Of a DNA stretch of 64,000 nt, positions 28,394 to 36,732 are shown piece by piece. The position numbers and the translations under genes were made by a program. The stretch lies in contig CAVXVE010000059.1 in the NCBI GenBank assembly GCA_963764955.1, positions 160,856-224,855 of the forward strand. Direction: 5' to 3'. The notes below the pieces were generated by a model. That model saw only the letters and a list, made by a program, of their open reading frames with translations, did not search any database and was not told the DNA's origin. The stretch is from Roseiarcus sp963764955 (GTDB lineage: Bacteria; Pseudomonadota; Alphaproteobacteria; Rhizobiales; Beijerinckiaceae). Numbering within the stretch: the stretch's first letter is position 1; each line of letters begins with the position of its first letter.

Positions 28394-29046
28394 GCCAGCT
28401 TGTGTCCGAAGAACGATTCCGCATAGCGCTCAGGCGCCCGGCATTCCATACCCCGCAGCCTCGCCAGCCCGAAAAAGGTCTCGGCATCGAACCACTGCTT
28501 GGAGCGCTGGCTCCCGAAATGCGTCATGAGGAGATCGACTTTTCGCTTTAGAACCTTGGCCGAAATCGGCATGTACAGATTCGGCTGGCCCATATCGCCG
28601 TCCCACTTTGGAATCTCATACTCAAGAATGGCGTGATCCCGGAAGGTATTCCAGGTCAGCCGACAGACCTGGCGGTGGTCCTGATGCGCGTCCCCCCGGC
28701 GATGGGTAAGAACAAGGTCCGGATTGACCCGGTCTCGAAGCGCTGCAAACCACGACTTGATTGCATCGCCCTGCTCGGGGAAAAAACTGTCCTTAAACGA
28801 CATCACTTCGATCTGGGCGCTCTCCGCCCCCGCTAGGAAATCAGCCGCCGAGGCCCTGGCTTCGCTTTCCCGCTCGCCGCCGCCGCTCAAGACGCACCAT
28901 TGCACGTCGAGACGAACGCCGCGTTCCTGCATGCTGAGAAGTGTGGCCCCCGCCCCTATTTCAATGTCGTCAGAGTGCGCGCCCAGGCAGAGAACCGACA
29001 ACCGATCTCCTGGAGCCGCCAGTTGTAGTCCCTTCACTGCTCTCAC
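28384..29046 (-). CDS. PIG-L family deacetylase (LmbE-like)
   Basis: This 220-residue zinc-dependent N-deacetylase-fold protein has VLCLGAHSDDIEIGAGATLL (the AHxDDxxxG metal motif, with Ser instead of the usual Pro), LSGGGERESEARASAADFL, and LVLTHRRGDAHQDHRQVC with the second metal histidine. Members remove acetyl groups from N-acetyl sugars or related polyketide or glycan substrates. It starts with GTG at 29046, overlapping the end of the cytidylyltransferase-like gene. In this setting it probably modifies an amino sugar of the second polysaccharide. Confidence 0.88.
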   Translation of the reverse strand: MRAVKGLQLAAPGDRLSVLCLGAHSDDIEIGAGATLLSMQERGVRLDVQWCVLSGGGERESEARASAADFLAGAESAQIEVMSFKDSFFPEQGDAIKSWFAALRDRVNPDLVLTHRRGDAHQDHRQVCRLTWNTFRDHAILEYEIPKWDGDMGQPNLYMPISAKVLKRKVDLLMTHFGSQRSKQWFDAETFFGLARLRGMECRAPERYAESFFGHKLALI

Positions 29047-29823
29047 CGTTGTTCATATTCATCCAGGGGGTCTCGCCTCGTTCGACCATCTCTTCGAGCA
29101 CCTGCCGGTCTCTCAGCGTGTCCATCGCCCGCCAGAAGCCCTCGTATCTGTAGGCCATCAGGCCTCCGGTTTCGATCAGGCGATTTGAATGGTTCGAGCA
29201 CGAGCTCCTCGCCGTCCTTGATGTAATCGAAGATCTCTTTGCGAAAGATGAAATAGCCGCCATTGATCCACATATCCGATTGCTGGCTGGGAACGGATTC
29301 GCTGCACGAGACCCGTTTTATCGAATTCGACGAGGTGAAAATTGATCGGCGGATGAACCGCGACGAAGCAACCGACTTTCCCGCTCGCCTTGAACTCATC
29401 GATCATTTGGGGAAGTGGCGCGTCCGTCAGCCCATCGCTGTAGTTGGCCAAAAAGATATCTTCATGCTCCACAAAATGCCTGACCGCAAACAGGCGCGCT
29501 CCGATATTCCGCCAGATGCCCGTATCCACGAGCGTAATCCGCCACTCTGGCGGTTTTTCGCCAATGATCTCGATGTTGGAGCCAAAACCTGAGATGACGC
29601 AATCGCTGCTTTCCGACAGCTTATAGTTCAGGAAGTAATTCTTGACCACGGACGCTTTGTACCCAAGGCAGAGGATGAAATCGTGGTGTCCATACCGGCT
29701 ATAATATTGCATGACATGCCACAAAATCGGATAATTGCCGACAGGAATCATAGGCTTCGGAATATTGTCAGAGTAATCGCGAATGCGCGTGCCCAGCCCG
29801 CCGCAAAACAAAACAACCTTCAT
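29030..29823 (-). pseudogene. Glucose-1-phosphate cytidylyltransferase-like NTP transferase, two frameshifts
   Basis: The N-terminal part is intact: MKVVLFCGGLGTRIRDYSDN, IPKPMIPVGNYPILWHVMQY and FLANYSDGLTDAPLPQMIDE, the nucleotidyl-transferase signature and metal-binding Asp. Near 29300 the frame changes and continues SDMWINGGYFIFRKEIFDYI. Near 29200 it changes again to GLMAYRYEGFWRAMDTLRDR and VLEEMVERGETPWMN. That order matches RfbF (CTP + glucose-1-phosphate to CDP-glucose). All parts are present, so only two indels separate it from a complete gene. The end is approximate because the last frame runs into the deacetylase gene. Confidence 0.8.
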
Positions 29824-29972
29824 GACCTCGGCTTTCTCTCGGATATAACAACCCTACCGGGGCGTCGCGATGACCCAGCAACCCCGCCCGCCACGCAGCG
29901 CGTCTGCGCTAATGAACCCGTCTCAAATCCAACGGCGACCACGATGAAATACGCCAATCGAGGTCAAAGGCG

Positions 29973-30512
29973 CTAAGCCGCTGGGGCGATCGCGGAGCGG
30001 TCAAGTTGGGCCGCCACTTCCATGCCCATGATTTCGAGCAGCACGCGCACCCGCCCGTGGTCATCAAGATGGGCGAGACGGCAAAGGGTCTCCGCGAAGG
30101 GTCCGGACAATATGCGCACTTTTTGGCCAACCTCGAGATTGTCATCAAGGCAAATGGTGGCGCCGCTTCCACATGAGGCGATCAACCCCTCGATCACGCC
30201 CGACGGCACTGGCCTCGGATGCTCCGCGCCCATGATCAGGGAGGCGACGCCGAACGTTCCATTGACGCTGCGCCAGCGATGTTTGGAGAGATCGATGATG
30301 ATGAAGATATAACCCGGAAAAAGCGGTCTCACGGCATCCTGCAACTTGCGCGCGTGTCGAACTGTGCGCCGCACCCTCGGAAGGAAGCTTCGGAAACCCA
30401 ACCGATGAAGATTGAATTGCGCCCGATTCTCCTGATGAACGAGCACTCGCGCGACAAACCAGCGCTCCCCCGGTCCTAATTCCAGACTGTTGGACAAACC
30501 TTCATCCCCCAC
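29973..30512 (-). CDS. NusG/RfaH-family transcription antiterminator (paralogue 2)
   Basis: This 179-residue protein is very similar to the one at 12.35-12.87 kb: GERWFVARVLVHQENRAQFN, GFRSFLPRVRRTVRHARKLQ, LFPGYIFIIIDLSKHRWRSV, NGTFGVASLIMGAEHP and the KOW part VGQKVRILSGPFAETLCRLA. GTG at 30512 is used; a TTG a few codons inside aligns with the paralogue's likely start. It heads a second minus-strand polysaccharide gene set and follows its own ops-like leader. Such paralogues normally act on the operon they lead. Confidence 0.87.
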   Translation of the reverse strand: MGDEGLSNSLELGPGERWFVARVLVHQENRAQFNLHRLGFRSFLPRVRRTVRHARKLQDAVRPLFPGYIFIIIDLSKHRWRSVNGTFGVASLIMGAEHPRPVPSGVIEGLIASCGSGATICLDDNLEVGQKVRILSGPFAETLCRLAHLDDHGRVRVLLEIMGMEVAAQLDRSAIAPAA

Positions 30513-30564
30513 GCGCCTAGCGCCACGCTTCTTCTCTTACCCAGGGCGGCCTTATCCTTTCGGA

Positions 30565-30600
30565 AAGCTACCGCACTTTGGGTGAAGCGAGGCTTCGCCC
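30565..30600 (-). promoter_or_regulatory. Leader hairpin followed by ops-like element before paralogue 2
   Basis: On the minus strand GGG-C-GAAGC / GCTTC-A-CCC with a three-base loop (30600-30580) is followed by AAAG and TGCGGTAGCTT (30575-30565). The stem differs from that at 12988-13007 but keeps pairing. The ops-like core is preserved with T for G at the first position, which enterobacterial ops sites also allow. Confidence 0.6.
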
Positions 30601-30674
30601 ATGTTCAAATATTCCGAATACTTGCAGAACAGCGTGGCAACGTCGCCCGTACCGTCGGCCGCAACCAACCATGT

Positions 30675-30699
30675 TGTATCAAAATCGTCAAGTGGTTTT
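30675..30699 (-). promoter_or_regulatory. Conserved leader box, copy 4
   Basis: Same box as in the leader of paralogue 1, about 75 bases upstream of the hairpin (80 in copy 1). Constant spacing between box, hairpin and ops-like site supports one functional leader. Confidence 0.5.
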
Positions 30700-30759
30700 G
30701 TAGGGTTTTGGTTGAGCGCTTCGAAAGTTTTGCCCGCGTTGCGCACCGTCACATCGCAA

Positions 30760-31255
30760 GCGAAAACAAGCGGCTTGCTGAGTTCGCTGAGGAGCGCCCG
30801 CGGGCCGATTCTACAGGCGATCTGAGGCGTATACGGTTGCTTTTGAGAGGCTGATGGCGCTCGTTCGCGGCATCAACGGCGGCGCTGCAAACTGCTTGAA
30901 ACAAACAAGAAGGCGTTCATGCTGCAGTTCAAAAAATATTACCATGATCAACATGATCTTTGCAGTATCGGAAATATTGGCACCTAGAGCTTTTCTGAGT
31001 TTCGACTGATCAGAAGTTAGGCGCCATGCGTTCGGCCCGGCGGGATATGGCGTTAATCGCCCCGGTCGAATCGCCCTCAAGACGAACCAACCGCCTGTCC
31101 GAAGCTCAATGCGGGCTACCCTTCTTGAGGTCGAAAAATATCCATGAACGGAGCCGCACCGGCTTCCGCATTCAACTGCGCCATTGGCTTGGCGGCCGAA
31201 CGGTCATGTCAGCAATGAGAGCTGAAAACGCGGTGAGCCATATAAACTAGTGAAC
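30760..31255. other. Gene-poor boundary between the polysaccharide locus and chromosomal genes
   Basis: No reading frame with recognisable domains. Base composition is more AT-rich than in the downstream aidB-like gene, consistent with the edge of an acquired region. Confidence 0.35.
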
Positions 31256-32941
31256 TCACCTTGGCGCGGCGCGCTTCACGATCGCTTTCGTATCGACGCC
31301 GGTCAACGCCCCATAATTGTGCGCGCCGCGCGACTCGAGGCGCGATCGGCAGAAGGCCTCGGCGACCGGCGAGCCGGCGCCAATGAGCGCCGCCGCCTGC
31401 AAGCCAATCGCCAGCCGGTCGCAGAGATCGCGGGCATGGACTTCGAAGTCGCCAAGATCGCTGAGGTCGTTCTTGAGCGCCGCGACATGGGCGTCGAGTG
31501 CGGCGCTTTCGCCTTTCACCGAGGATATTTCGGCGAAATACGCTTCTAGCGTCTGCGGCGATCGTTGGATCGCGCGGGCGATGTCCAGGCACTGGACGTT
31601 GCCGCTGCCCTCCCAGATCGCGTTGACCGGCGCCTCGCGATAGAGGCGCGGCATCGGGCTGTCTTCCATCACGCCCGAGCCGCCGAGGCACTCCATCGCC
31701 TCGTAGGCGTGGCCGGGCGTCCGCTTGCAGATCCAGTATTTGCCGAGCGCCGAACCTAAGCGCACGAGCGCGTCGTCGTGAGGGTCGTCGCGACGGTCGA
31801 GCGCGCGCGCGATGCGCATGGTGAGCGCGAGCGCCGCCTCCGACTCGATCGCAAGGTCAGCGAGCACCGCGGACATGATCGGCTGATCGATCAGCAGCGC
31901 GCCGAACGCCTTGCGCTGCCGGCAATGGTCGATCGCCTGCGAAACCGCCATGCGCATGCCGGCGGAGGAACCGATCATGCAGTCGAAGCGCGTCATGGCG
32001 ACCATCTCGATGATCGTCGCGACCCCTCTGCCCTCCGCTCCCACCATCCAGCCGAGCGCGCCGCGCAGCTCCGTTTCGCTCGAGGCGTTCGAGACATTGC
32101 CCATCTTGCGCTTCAAGCGGATGATCTGCAGCGGGTTCTTGGTTCCGTCGGGGCGCCAGCGGGGCACGAGAAAACACGACAAGCCCCCCGGCGCCTGCGC
32201 CAGCACGAGGAGCGCGTCGCACATCGGGGCCGAGACGAAGAACTTGTGGCCGATGAGTTCGTAAGGTTTGCCCCCGCCCTCGGCGCCGATGGGAATGGCG
32301 CGCGTCGTATTGGCGCGCACGTCCGAGCCACCCTGCTTCTCGGTCATCGCCATGCCGATCGTCAGCCCGTGCTTCTGATCGGCGGGAACATTGCGCGGAT
32401 CGTAGACGCGGGCGTGGATCTTCGGCAGCCACTCAGCGGCGAGATCGCCCTGCAATCTGAGGCAGGGCGTCGCGGCGAAGGTCATGGTGACCGGGCAGCC
32501 GTGCCCGGCCTCGACCTCCGTCTGCATGTAGTAGCGCGCCGCCCGCGCCACATGCGCGCCCTCGCGCGGATCGGTCCAGGGCGAGGCATGAATCCCTTCC
32601 TCGATCGAGGCCCTCATCAGCGCATGATAGGCGGGGTGAAAGCGGACGAGATCGACCCGGCGCCCGTAGCGGTCGTGCGTGTCGAGTTCGGGCGGGTTCT
32701 TGTTGGCGAGCGCGCCCAGTTCGAGGAATTCGGCCGAGCCGGCGCGCGCCCCGAACGCCTCCAGCCCGTCTGCCGCCCAGCCGGCGCCCTCGCGCCTGAC
32801 CGCCGCCTTCAGCGCCGCGTCGGACGCGTAAAGATTGTAGTCGGCGAGTTCGACCGGCTGGTTGAACACTTCGTGGGTCGCGGCGCCGTAAGGGTCGAGG
32901 GGCGCGCGGAAATTGTCCTGTCGGTCGGCAAGGGCGTTCAT
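31256..32941 (-). CDS. aidB: Acyl-CoA dehydrogenase of the AidB type
   Basis: This 561-residue FAD enzyme resembles AidB, the alkylation-response acyl-CoA dehydrogenase homologue, longer than the usual 380-residue enzymes. Blocks: VFNQPVELADYNLYASDAAL at the N-terminus, EAGHGCPVTMTFAATPCLR, IGMAMTEKQGGSDVRANTTR (flavin/substrate site), GHKFFVSAPMCDALLVLAQA, RLKRKMGNVSNASSETELRG and APVNAIWEGSGNVQCLDIAR, the AidB C-terminal hallmark. The ATG at 32941 fits the family start. It is divergent from the NlpC/P60 gene, about 105 bp away. The physiological substrate of AidB is unsettled. Confidence 0.9.
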   Translation of the reverse strand: MNALADRQDNFRAPLDPYGAATHEVFNQPVELADYNLYASDAALKAAVRREGAGWAADGLEAFGARAGSAEFLELGALANKNPPELDTHDRYGRRVDLVRFHPAYHALMRASIEEGIHASPWTDPREGAHVARAARYYMQTEVEAGHGCPVTMTFAATPCLRLQGDLAAEWLPKIHARVYDPRNVPADQKHGLTIGMAMTEKQGGSDVRANTTRAIPIGAEGGGKPYELIGHKFFVSAPMCDALLVLAQAPGGLSCFLVPRWRPDGTKNPLQIIRLKRKMGNVSNASSETELRGALGWMVGAEGRGVATIIEMVAMTRFDCMIGSSAGMRMAVSQAIDHCRQRKAFGALLIDQPIMSAVLADLAIESEAALALTMRIARALDRRDDPHDDALVRLGSALGKYWICKRTPGHAYEAMECLGGSGVMEDSPMPRLYREAPVNAIWEGSGNVQCLDIARAIQRSPQTLEAYFAEISSVKGESAALDAHVAALKNDLSDLGDFEVHARDLCDRLAIGLQAAALIGAGSPVAEAFCRSRLESRGAHNYGALTGVDTKAIVKRAAPR

Positions 32942-33046
32942 GGGCTTCCAATCCCTGTTTGCCGCGAGGCTACTCCTCCCATGGCGATCGGCAAAGACGC
33001 GCGCATCCCTGTCGCCCTGGGTCGGGGGGCATGTTAACCCTCGGCC

Positions 33047-33910
33047 ATGTCCTCCGCCCTATTCGACCGCCGATTGACCCCCGCCCGCGCCGACCTCGCG
33101 GCGGAGCATCTGCGTGGTCTCGTTGACGCGCCGCGCTACGCCAAGGGGCGGGAGATGCGGATTACCGCGGCGAGCGCGCCGCTCAGGCGCGCGTCGCAGG
33201 CCGATGCCCCGCTGGAGACCGAGGCGCTCCATGGCGAGAGCGTCGCCGTGTACGACGAGCAGGGCGATTGGGCCTGGGCGCAGCTCGAGCGCGACCAATA
33301 CGTGGGCTACCTGCCGCGCGCAGCGCTCGGAGCGCCGTCCGAGCCGACGCATCGGGTGAGGGCTCTGCGCACGCACGCCTATCCTGGCCCCGCGATCAAG
33401 CTGCCCCCGCGCATGGCGCTCTCGCTCGGCGCGCGCCTCACGATTGTGGACGTCAAGGGCGATTTCGCGGCGTCCGAGGACGGGCTCTACCTCTGGTCGC
33501 GCCATCTGGCGGAATTGTGCGCGCGCGAGCCCGATGCCGTCGCTGTCGCCGAACGCTTTCTCGAGACGCCCTATCTCTGGGGCGGACGGACGTCGGAGGG
33601 AATCGACTGCTCGGGCCTCGTCCAGACGGCGCTGACCGCAGCCGGGGTGGCATGCCCGCGCGACAGCCACATGCAGGAGGCGACGCTAGGCCAGCCCGTC
33701 GCCATCGACGAGCCCGGCGCGCTGTTTAAGCGCGGCGATCTCGTGTTCTGGAAGGGGCATGTCGGAATCATGCGCGATCCCGCGACTCTGCTTCACGCCA
33801 ACGGCTGGCACATGAAGACGGTGAGCGAGCCGCTGGCCCAGGCCCGCGAGCGCATCGCGGCGAATGGCGGCGGCCCGGTCACCAGCGTCCGCAGAGCGCC
33901 GGCGCGCTAG
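33047..33910 (+). CDS. NlpC/P60 family (C40) peptidase with SH3-like domains
   Basis: This 287-residue cell-wall peptidase homologue of the gamma-D-Glu-diaminopimelate endopeptidase type has SH3b-like folds at about 35-160 (ITAASAPLRRASQADAPLET, ESVAVYDEQGDWAWAQLERD, YVGYLPRAAL). A C-terminal NlpC/P60 domain follows: ERFLETPYLWGGRTSEGIDC with the nucleophile Cys in DCSG, VFWKGHVGIMRDPATLLHAN with the catalytic His, and a further polar residue near HANGWHM. No signal peptide is apparent, so cytoplasmic peptide recycling or unconventional export is possible. The gene is intact. Confidence 0.9.
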   Translation: MSSALFDRRLTPARADLAAEHLRGLVDAPRYAKGREMRITAASAPLRRASQADAPLETEALHGESVAVYDEQGDWAWAQLERDQYVGYLPRAALGAPSEPTHRVRALRTHAYPGPAIKLPPRMALSLGARLTIVDVKGDFAASEDGLYLWSRHLAELCAREPDAVAVAERFLETPYLWGGRTSEGIDCSGLVQTALTAAGVACPRDSHMQEATLGQPVAIDEPGALFKRGDLVFWKGHVGIMRDPATLLHANGWHMKTVSEPLAQARERIAANGGGPVTSVRRAPAR

Positions 33911-34070
33911 ATTAGCGACCCGATTCTGAGGGTTTTGCGATTCCAGCGTGAGCGAGCCGAAGGAACGCCGGCGTCACGACCGGCGAGGCGCCAAGTTCTG
34001 CCAGCGGCTCAATCCTTTCAATCGTTTAGGCGCCTTTTTCTGTCACTCAGTGACTGCCCAGCCGTCTGGT

Positions 34071-35547
34071 TTAGGCGGCGATGGCTTGGAGGAGGTTGGC
34101 TGGGGTTGAGGTCAATGCGTGGAGGATGTTGCAGCCTTGTTTGCGGGCGGTCGAAACGATTGATCGCAGGCGGACGAAGACGCGGGCGCCCTCGAAGGTT
34201 CGAAAGGAGCCTGAGATTTTCATTTTGACCTTGGTCATGCGCAGGTCCTGTTCGGCCAGGTTGTTGGTGAACGGGACGTCGAAGTCGACGAGGAAGCGCA
34301 GGGTCTCGCCCTTGAAGGTCTTCAAGCGGATGAGGAGATTGTGGCCAGGGCGCTGCTTCTTTCGTTTGTTGGCGCTCTTTGCCGGGTCGAAGGACGGGAG
34401 CGCGCGATGGAAGGCGAGCCCTTCCTGGACGGCCTGCCAGGAGCGATCGACGAAGCCCTGCACGCGCCCGGGTTCGAGCGCGGTTTGGCCCGCTTGCCTG
34501 GCTTGGCGCACGGCCTTTGCGGCGTCGATGAGGAGGTCGCGCATGGCGAGCGCCCACGGCTCCTTGAAGGCGACGCCATCGTCATCGAGAGCTTTTATGC
34601 GGCCGTTGGCGATGGCGACGCGATGGGTGTAGCGGCCGAGGTAAGCGAGGACCTGCTCTGGGCCGCCGAACGGCCTCTTGGTGTAGACGACCCAGCCGAC
34701 GTGTCGCGTGGCGGCCAAATGAGCGGCGAAGGCGGCAGGATCGGCCAGAGGCGCAAGGTCGCCGAAGAAGCCTAGGGCTCCAGCGTTGGAGGCGGGCTTT
34801 AATCGTTCGAGGAACAAGCGGCGGAAACCCATGGCCAGCGGTTTGACCGCCAGAAAAAAGTTCGAACGCCCCGCGATCCACCTCGTTCCGTCGGGGGAGA
34901 GACCGCCGCCTGGCACAACGCAATGGACATGCGGATGATGCGTCAACGCTTGGCCCCAGGTGTGTTGGCCCAGGTGTGTTGGCCCCAGGTGTGTTGGCCC
35001 CAGGTGTGTTGGCCCCAGGTGTGTTGGCCCCGGGTGTGAAGGACGGCGAGGCCTTCGCCCATCCGCGCAACGTGCGGTTCACTTTGCCCACCAGTCCGAT
35101 CTCAGCGCCCAACCGGCGCGGGTTCGACGCCAGCGTGGTCATGGCCTGGATGGCGGCCTTGAACAGGATCGCGTAAACGACGGCCTTGTTCTGGAAGGCG
35201 ATGGCGGCGATCGGCGCGGGTAGCGTGAACACGACGTGGAAGTAAGGAACCGACAGCAGTTCGCCCTGCCGGTCCGCAAGCCACTTCGTCCGCGCCGCCC
35301 CCTGGCGCTTGGGGCAATGCCGGTTGCGGCAGGAGTTGTAGGCGACACGCGTTGTCCCACAGTCGTCGCAGGCCTCGACATGGCCGCCCAGCGTCGCCGT
35401 CCGGCATGCCGTGATTGCGCCGATCACCCGACGCTCGACACGGCCAAGATGCCCGGCATGATCGCGCAGATAGGCCTCGCCATGACGGCGCAGGACATCG
35501 GCGACCTCGACGGCAGGCCGATCGCCACGGGAGTCGGCGTGGGCCAT
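34071..35547 (-). pseudogene. IS91-family HUH transposase broken by a frameshift and fused in frame to an IS66 transposase C-terminus
   Basis: The first frame (35547 to about 34960) has the IS91 zinc-finger start HVEACDDCGTTRVAYNSCRN and RHCPKRQGAARTKWLADRQG, then VPYFHVVFTLPAPIAAIAFQ. After the 15-bp repeat array the frame changes and continues THHPHVHCVVPGGGLSPDGT, with the HUH relaxase-type histidines, and VLAYLGRYTHRVAIANGRI. From about 34560 the same frame becomes IS66 TnpC: EPWALAMRDLLIDAAKAVRQ, RLKTFKGETLRFLVDFDVPF, TNNLAEQDLRMTKVKMKISG and STARKQGCNILHALT, a standard IS66 tail with its last acidic residue. Two unrelated transposase classes are joined without a stop at the junction. 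Confidence 0.85.
34951..35039. repeat. 15-bp tandem repeat array inside the IS91 transposase
   Basis: Six units of TGGCCCCAGGTGTGT (plus-strand orientation) run from 34951 to 35039. Unit 2 (34966-34979) is 14 bp, having lost one C; the last is slightly divergent. In the transposase frame one unit encodes HTWGQ, part of the conserved HTWGQxLTHHPH block, so replication slippage expanded a conserved codon run and the 14-bp unit shifted the frame. Confidence 0.9.
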
Positions 35548-35569
35548 GATTGCGCGCCAGCGCGCCTTC

Positions 35570-36428
35570 TCAGCCCGGCGGAACGACCTCTAGCGACAAG
35601 CGATCAAAGGGGCTTTGCGTCGCTCGGATGGTATGGGTCGCGACCTGCGCATAGCGCGCCGTCGACGACAGGTTGTTGTGGCCGAGCAGAACCTGAATGA
35701 TCCGGATGTCCGTCCCGCCCTCCAGGAGATGCGTCGCAAAACTATGACGCAACGTGTGCAGCGTGACGCGTTTAGTTAGGCCTGCGGCTTTGACCGCCGA
35801 CCGGCAGGCGGCGTGCAAAACGGTCGGGTCGATCGGGCGCTCGTCATCGCGTCCGGGAAACAGATAGGTCGTTGGCCGCGCGAGCCGCCAATAAGTACGC
35901 AGGATGCCGAGCAATTGGGGCGACAGCATCACATTGCGGTCCTTGCCGCCTTTGCCATGGCGGATCAGGATCACGCCCCGCGTGCTATCGATGTCCGCGA
36001 CCCGGAGGCTCGCGACCTCCGAAGCCCGGAGGCCCGCCGCATAGGCCGTCGTCAGCGCGGCGCGGCTCTTCAGGCTCAGACGGATTCCAGAAACCGCACG
36101 ACTTCGTCGGCGCTCAGCACGACCGGCAGCTTACCGGCTCGCGCGCATAAGGGATGCGCTCGGGAACGTCCGCCTCGCCGAGCGTGACGCCATAGAAGAA
36201 ACGCAAGGCGCACACGATCTGGTTGAGCCCAGGCCACGAGACGCCAGTGGAAACAAGATGGACCTGGAAGGCGCGGACATCCTCAAGTTCCAACCGTTCT
36301 GGCGACTTGCCGAAATATCGGCTGAACTTCGAGACCGCGCTGATGTAGGATCGTTGCGTCGCCGGCGACATGTTGCGGACGGTCATGTCCTCGATCATGC
36401 GGCGACGAAGAGGGCTCAACTCGGCCAT
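35570..36428 (-). pseudogene. Tyrosine recombinase (XerC/D-like integrase) of the IS91-type element, frameshifted
   Basis: The N-terminal SAM-like domain is intact from ATG 36428: MAELSPLRRRMIEDMTVRNM, SPATQRSYISAVSKFSRYFG, LNQIVCALRFFYGVTLGEAD. Frame changes near 36125 and 36080 follow, with PVVLSADEVVRFLESV and LKSRAALTTAYAAGLRASEV on either side. The catalytic domain then reads VILIRHGKGGKDRNVML, TLHTLRHSFATHLLEGGTDI (HxxR), IQVLLGHNNLSSTARYAQV with the second His and nucleophile Tyr. Integrase genes are often found just upstream of IS91-like transposases in alphaproteobacteria, so this and the transposase are one damaged element. Confidence 0.85.
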
Positions 36429-36469
36429 CTCAAAACTCCTGTCTGGGGGATGGGCGTCGACACCCACAT

Positions 36470-36732
36470 CCTCTCAGGCAGCAGGAACTCAACAAAACTC
36501 GCCGATCACGCCGCGGTAGAGGCTTCGTTCAATCGCAAAACGTCATCGGTCGAAATTTCGTCCACGCAGCCTGGCGTTTATGCGCATTTACTGGCGTTTA
36601 CGCGCTTTTATTTGCGAAGCGCTTCGCGCGCCGGTTGAATCCGTGTGCTTCACGAGGGCTCTCATCTGAAGCCCGCGGGCGCCGCTGACCGACGCCCCAA
36701 AGCCTGCGCGCGCGCCACCACGGGGCTTTCAA
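36470..36732. other. Spacer with LacI-like palindrome and short direct repeats
   Basis: CTGGCGTTTA(C/T)GCGC occurs as adjacent direct repeats near 36572-36605, followed by the palindrome GCGAAGCGCTTCGC near 36614-36627. The palindrome resembles LacI-family operators, but it lies beyond the 3' end of the ABC operon, so it could also be an end structure of the IS91-type element or a terminator stem. Confidence 0.35.

Noticed and set aside
36614..36627. Palindrome GCGAAGCGCTTCGC as operator of the ABC operon
   Set aside because: It lies past the 3' end of the operon, not in its promoter region; kept only as a spacer annotation.
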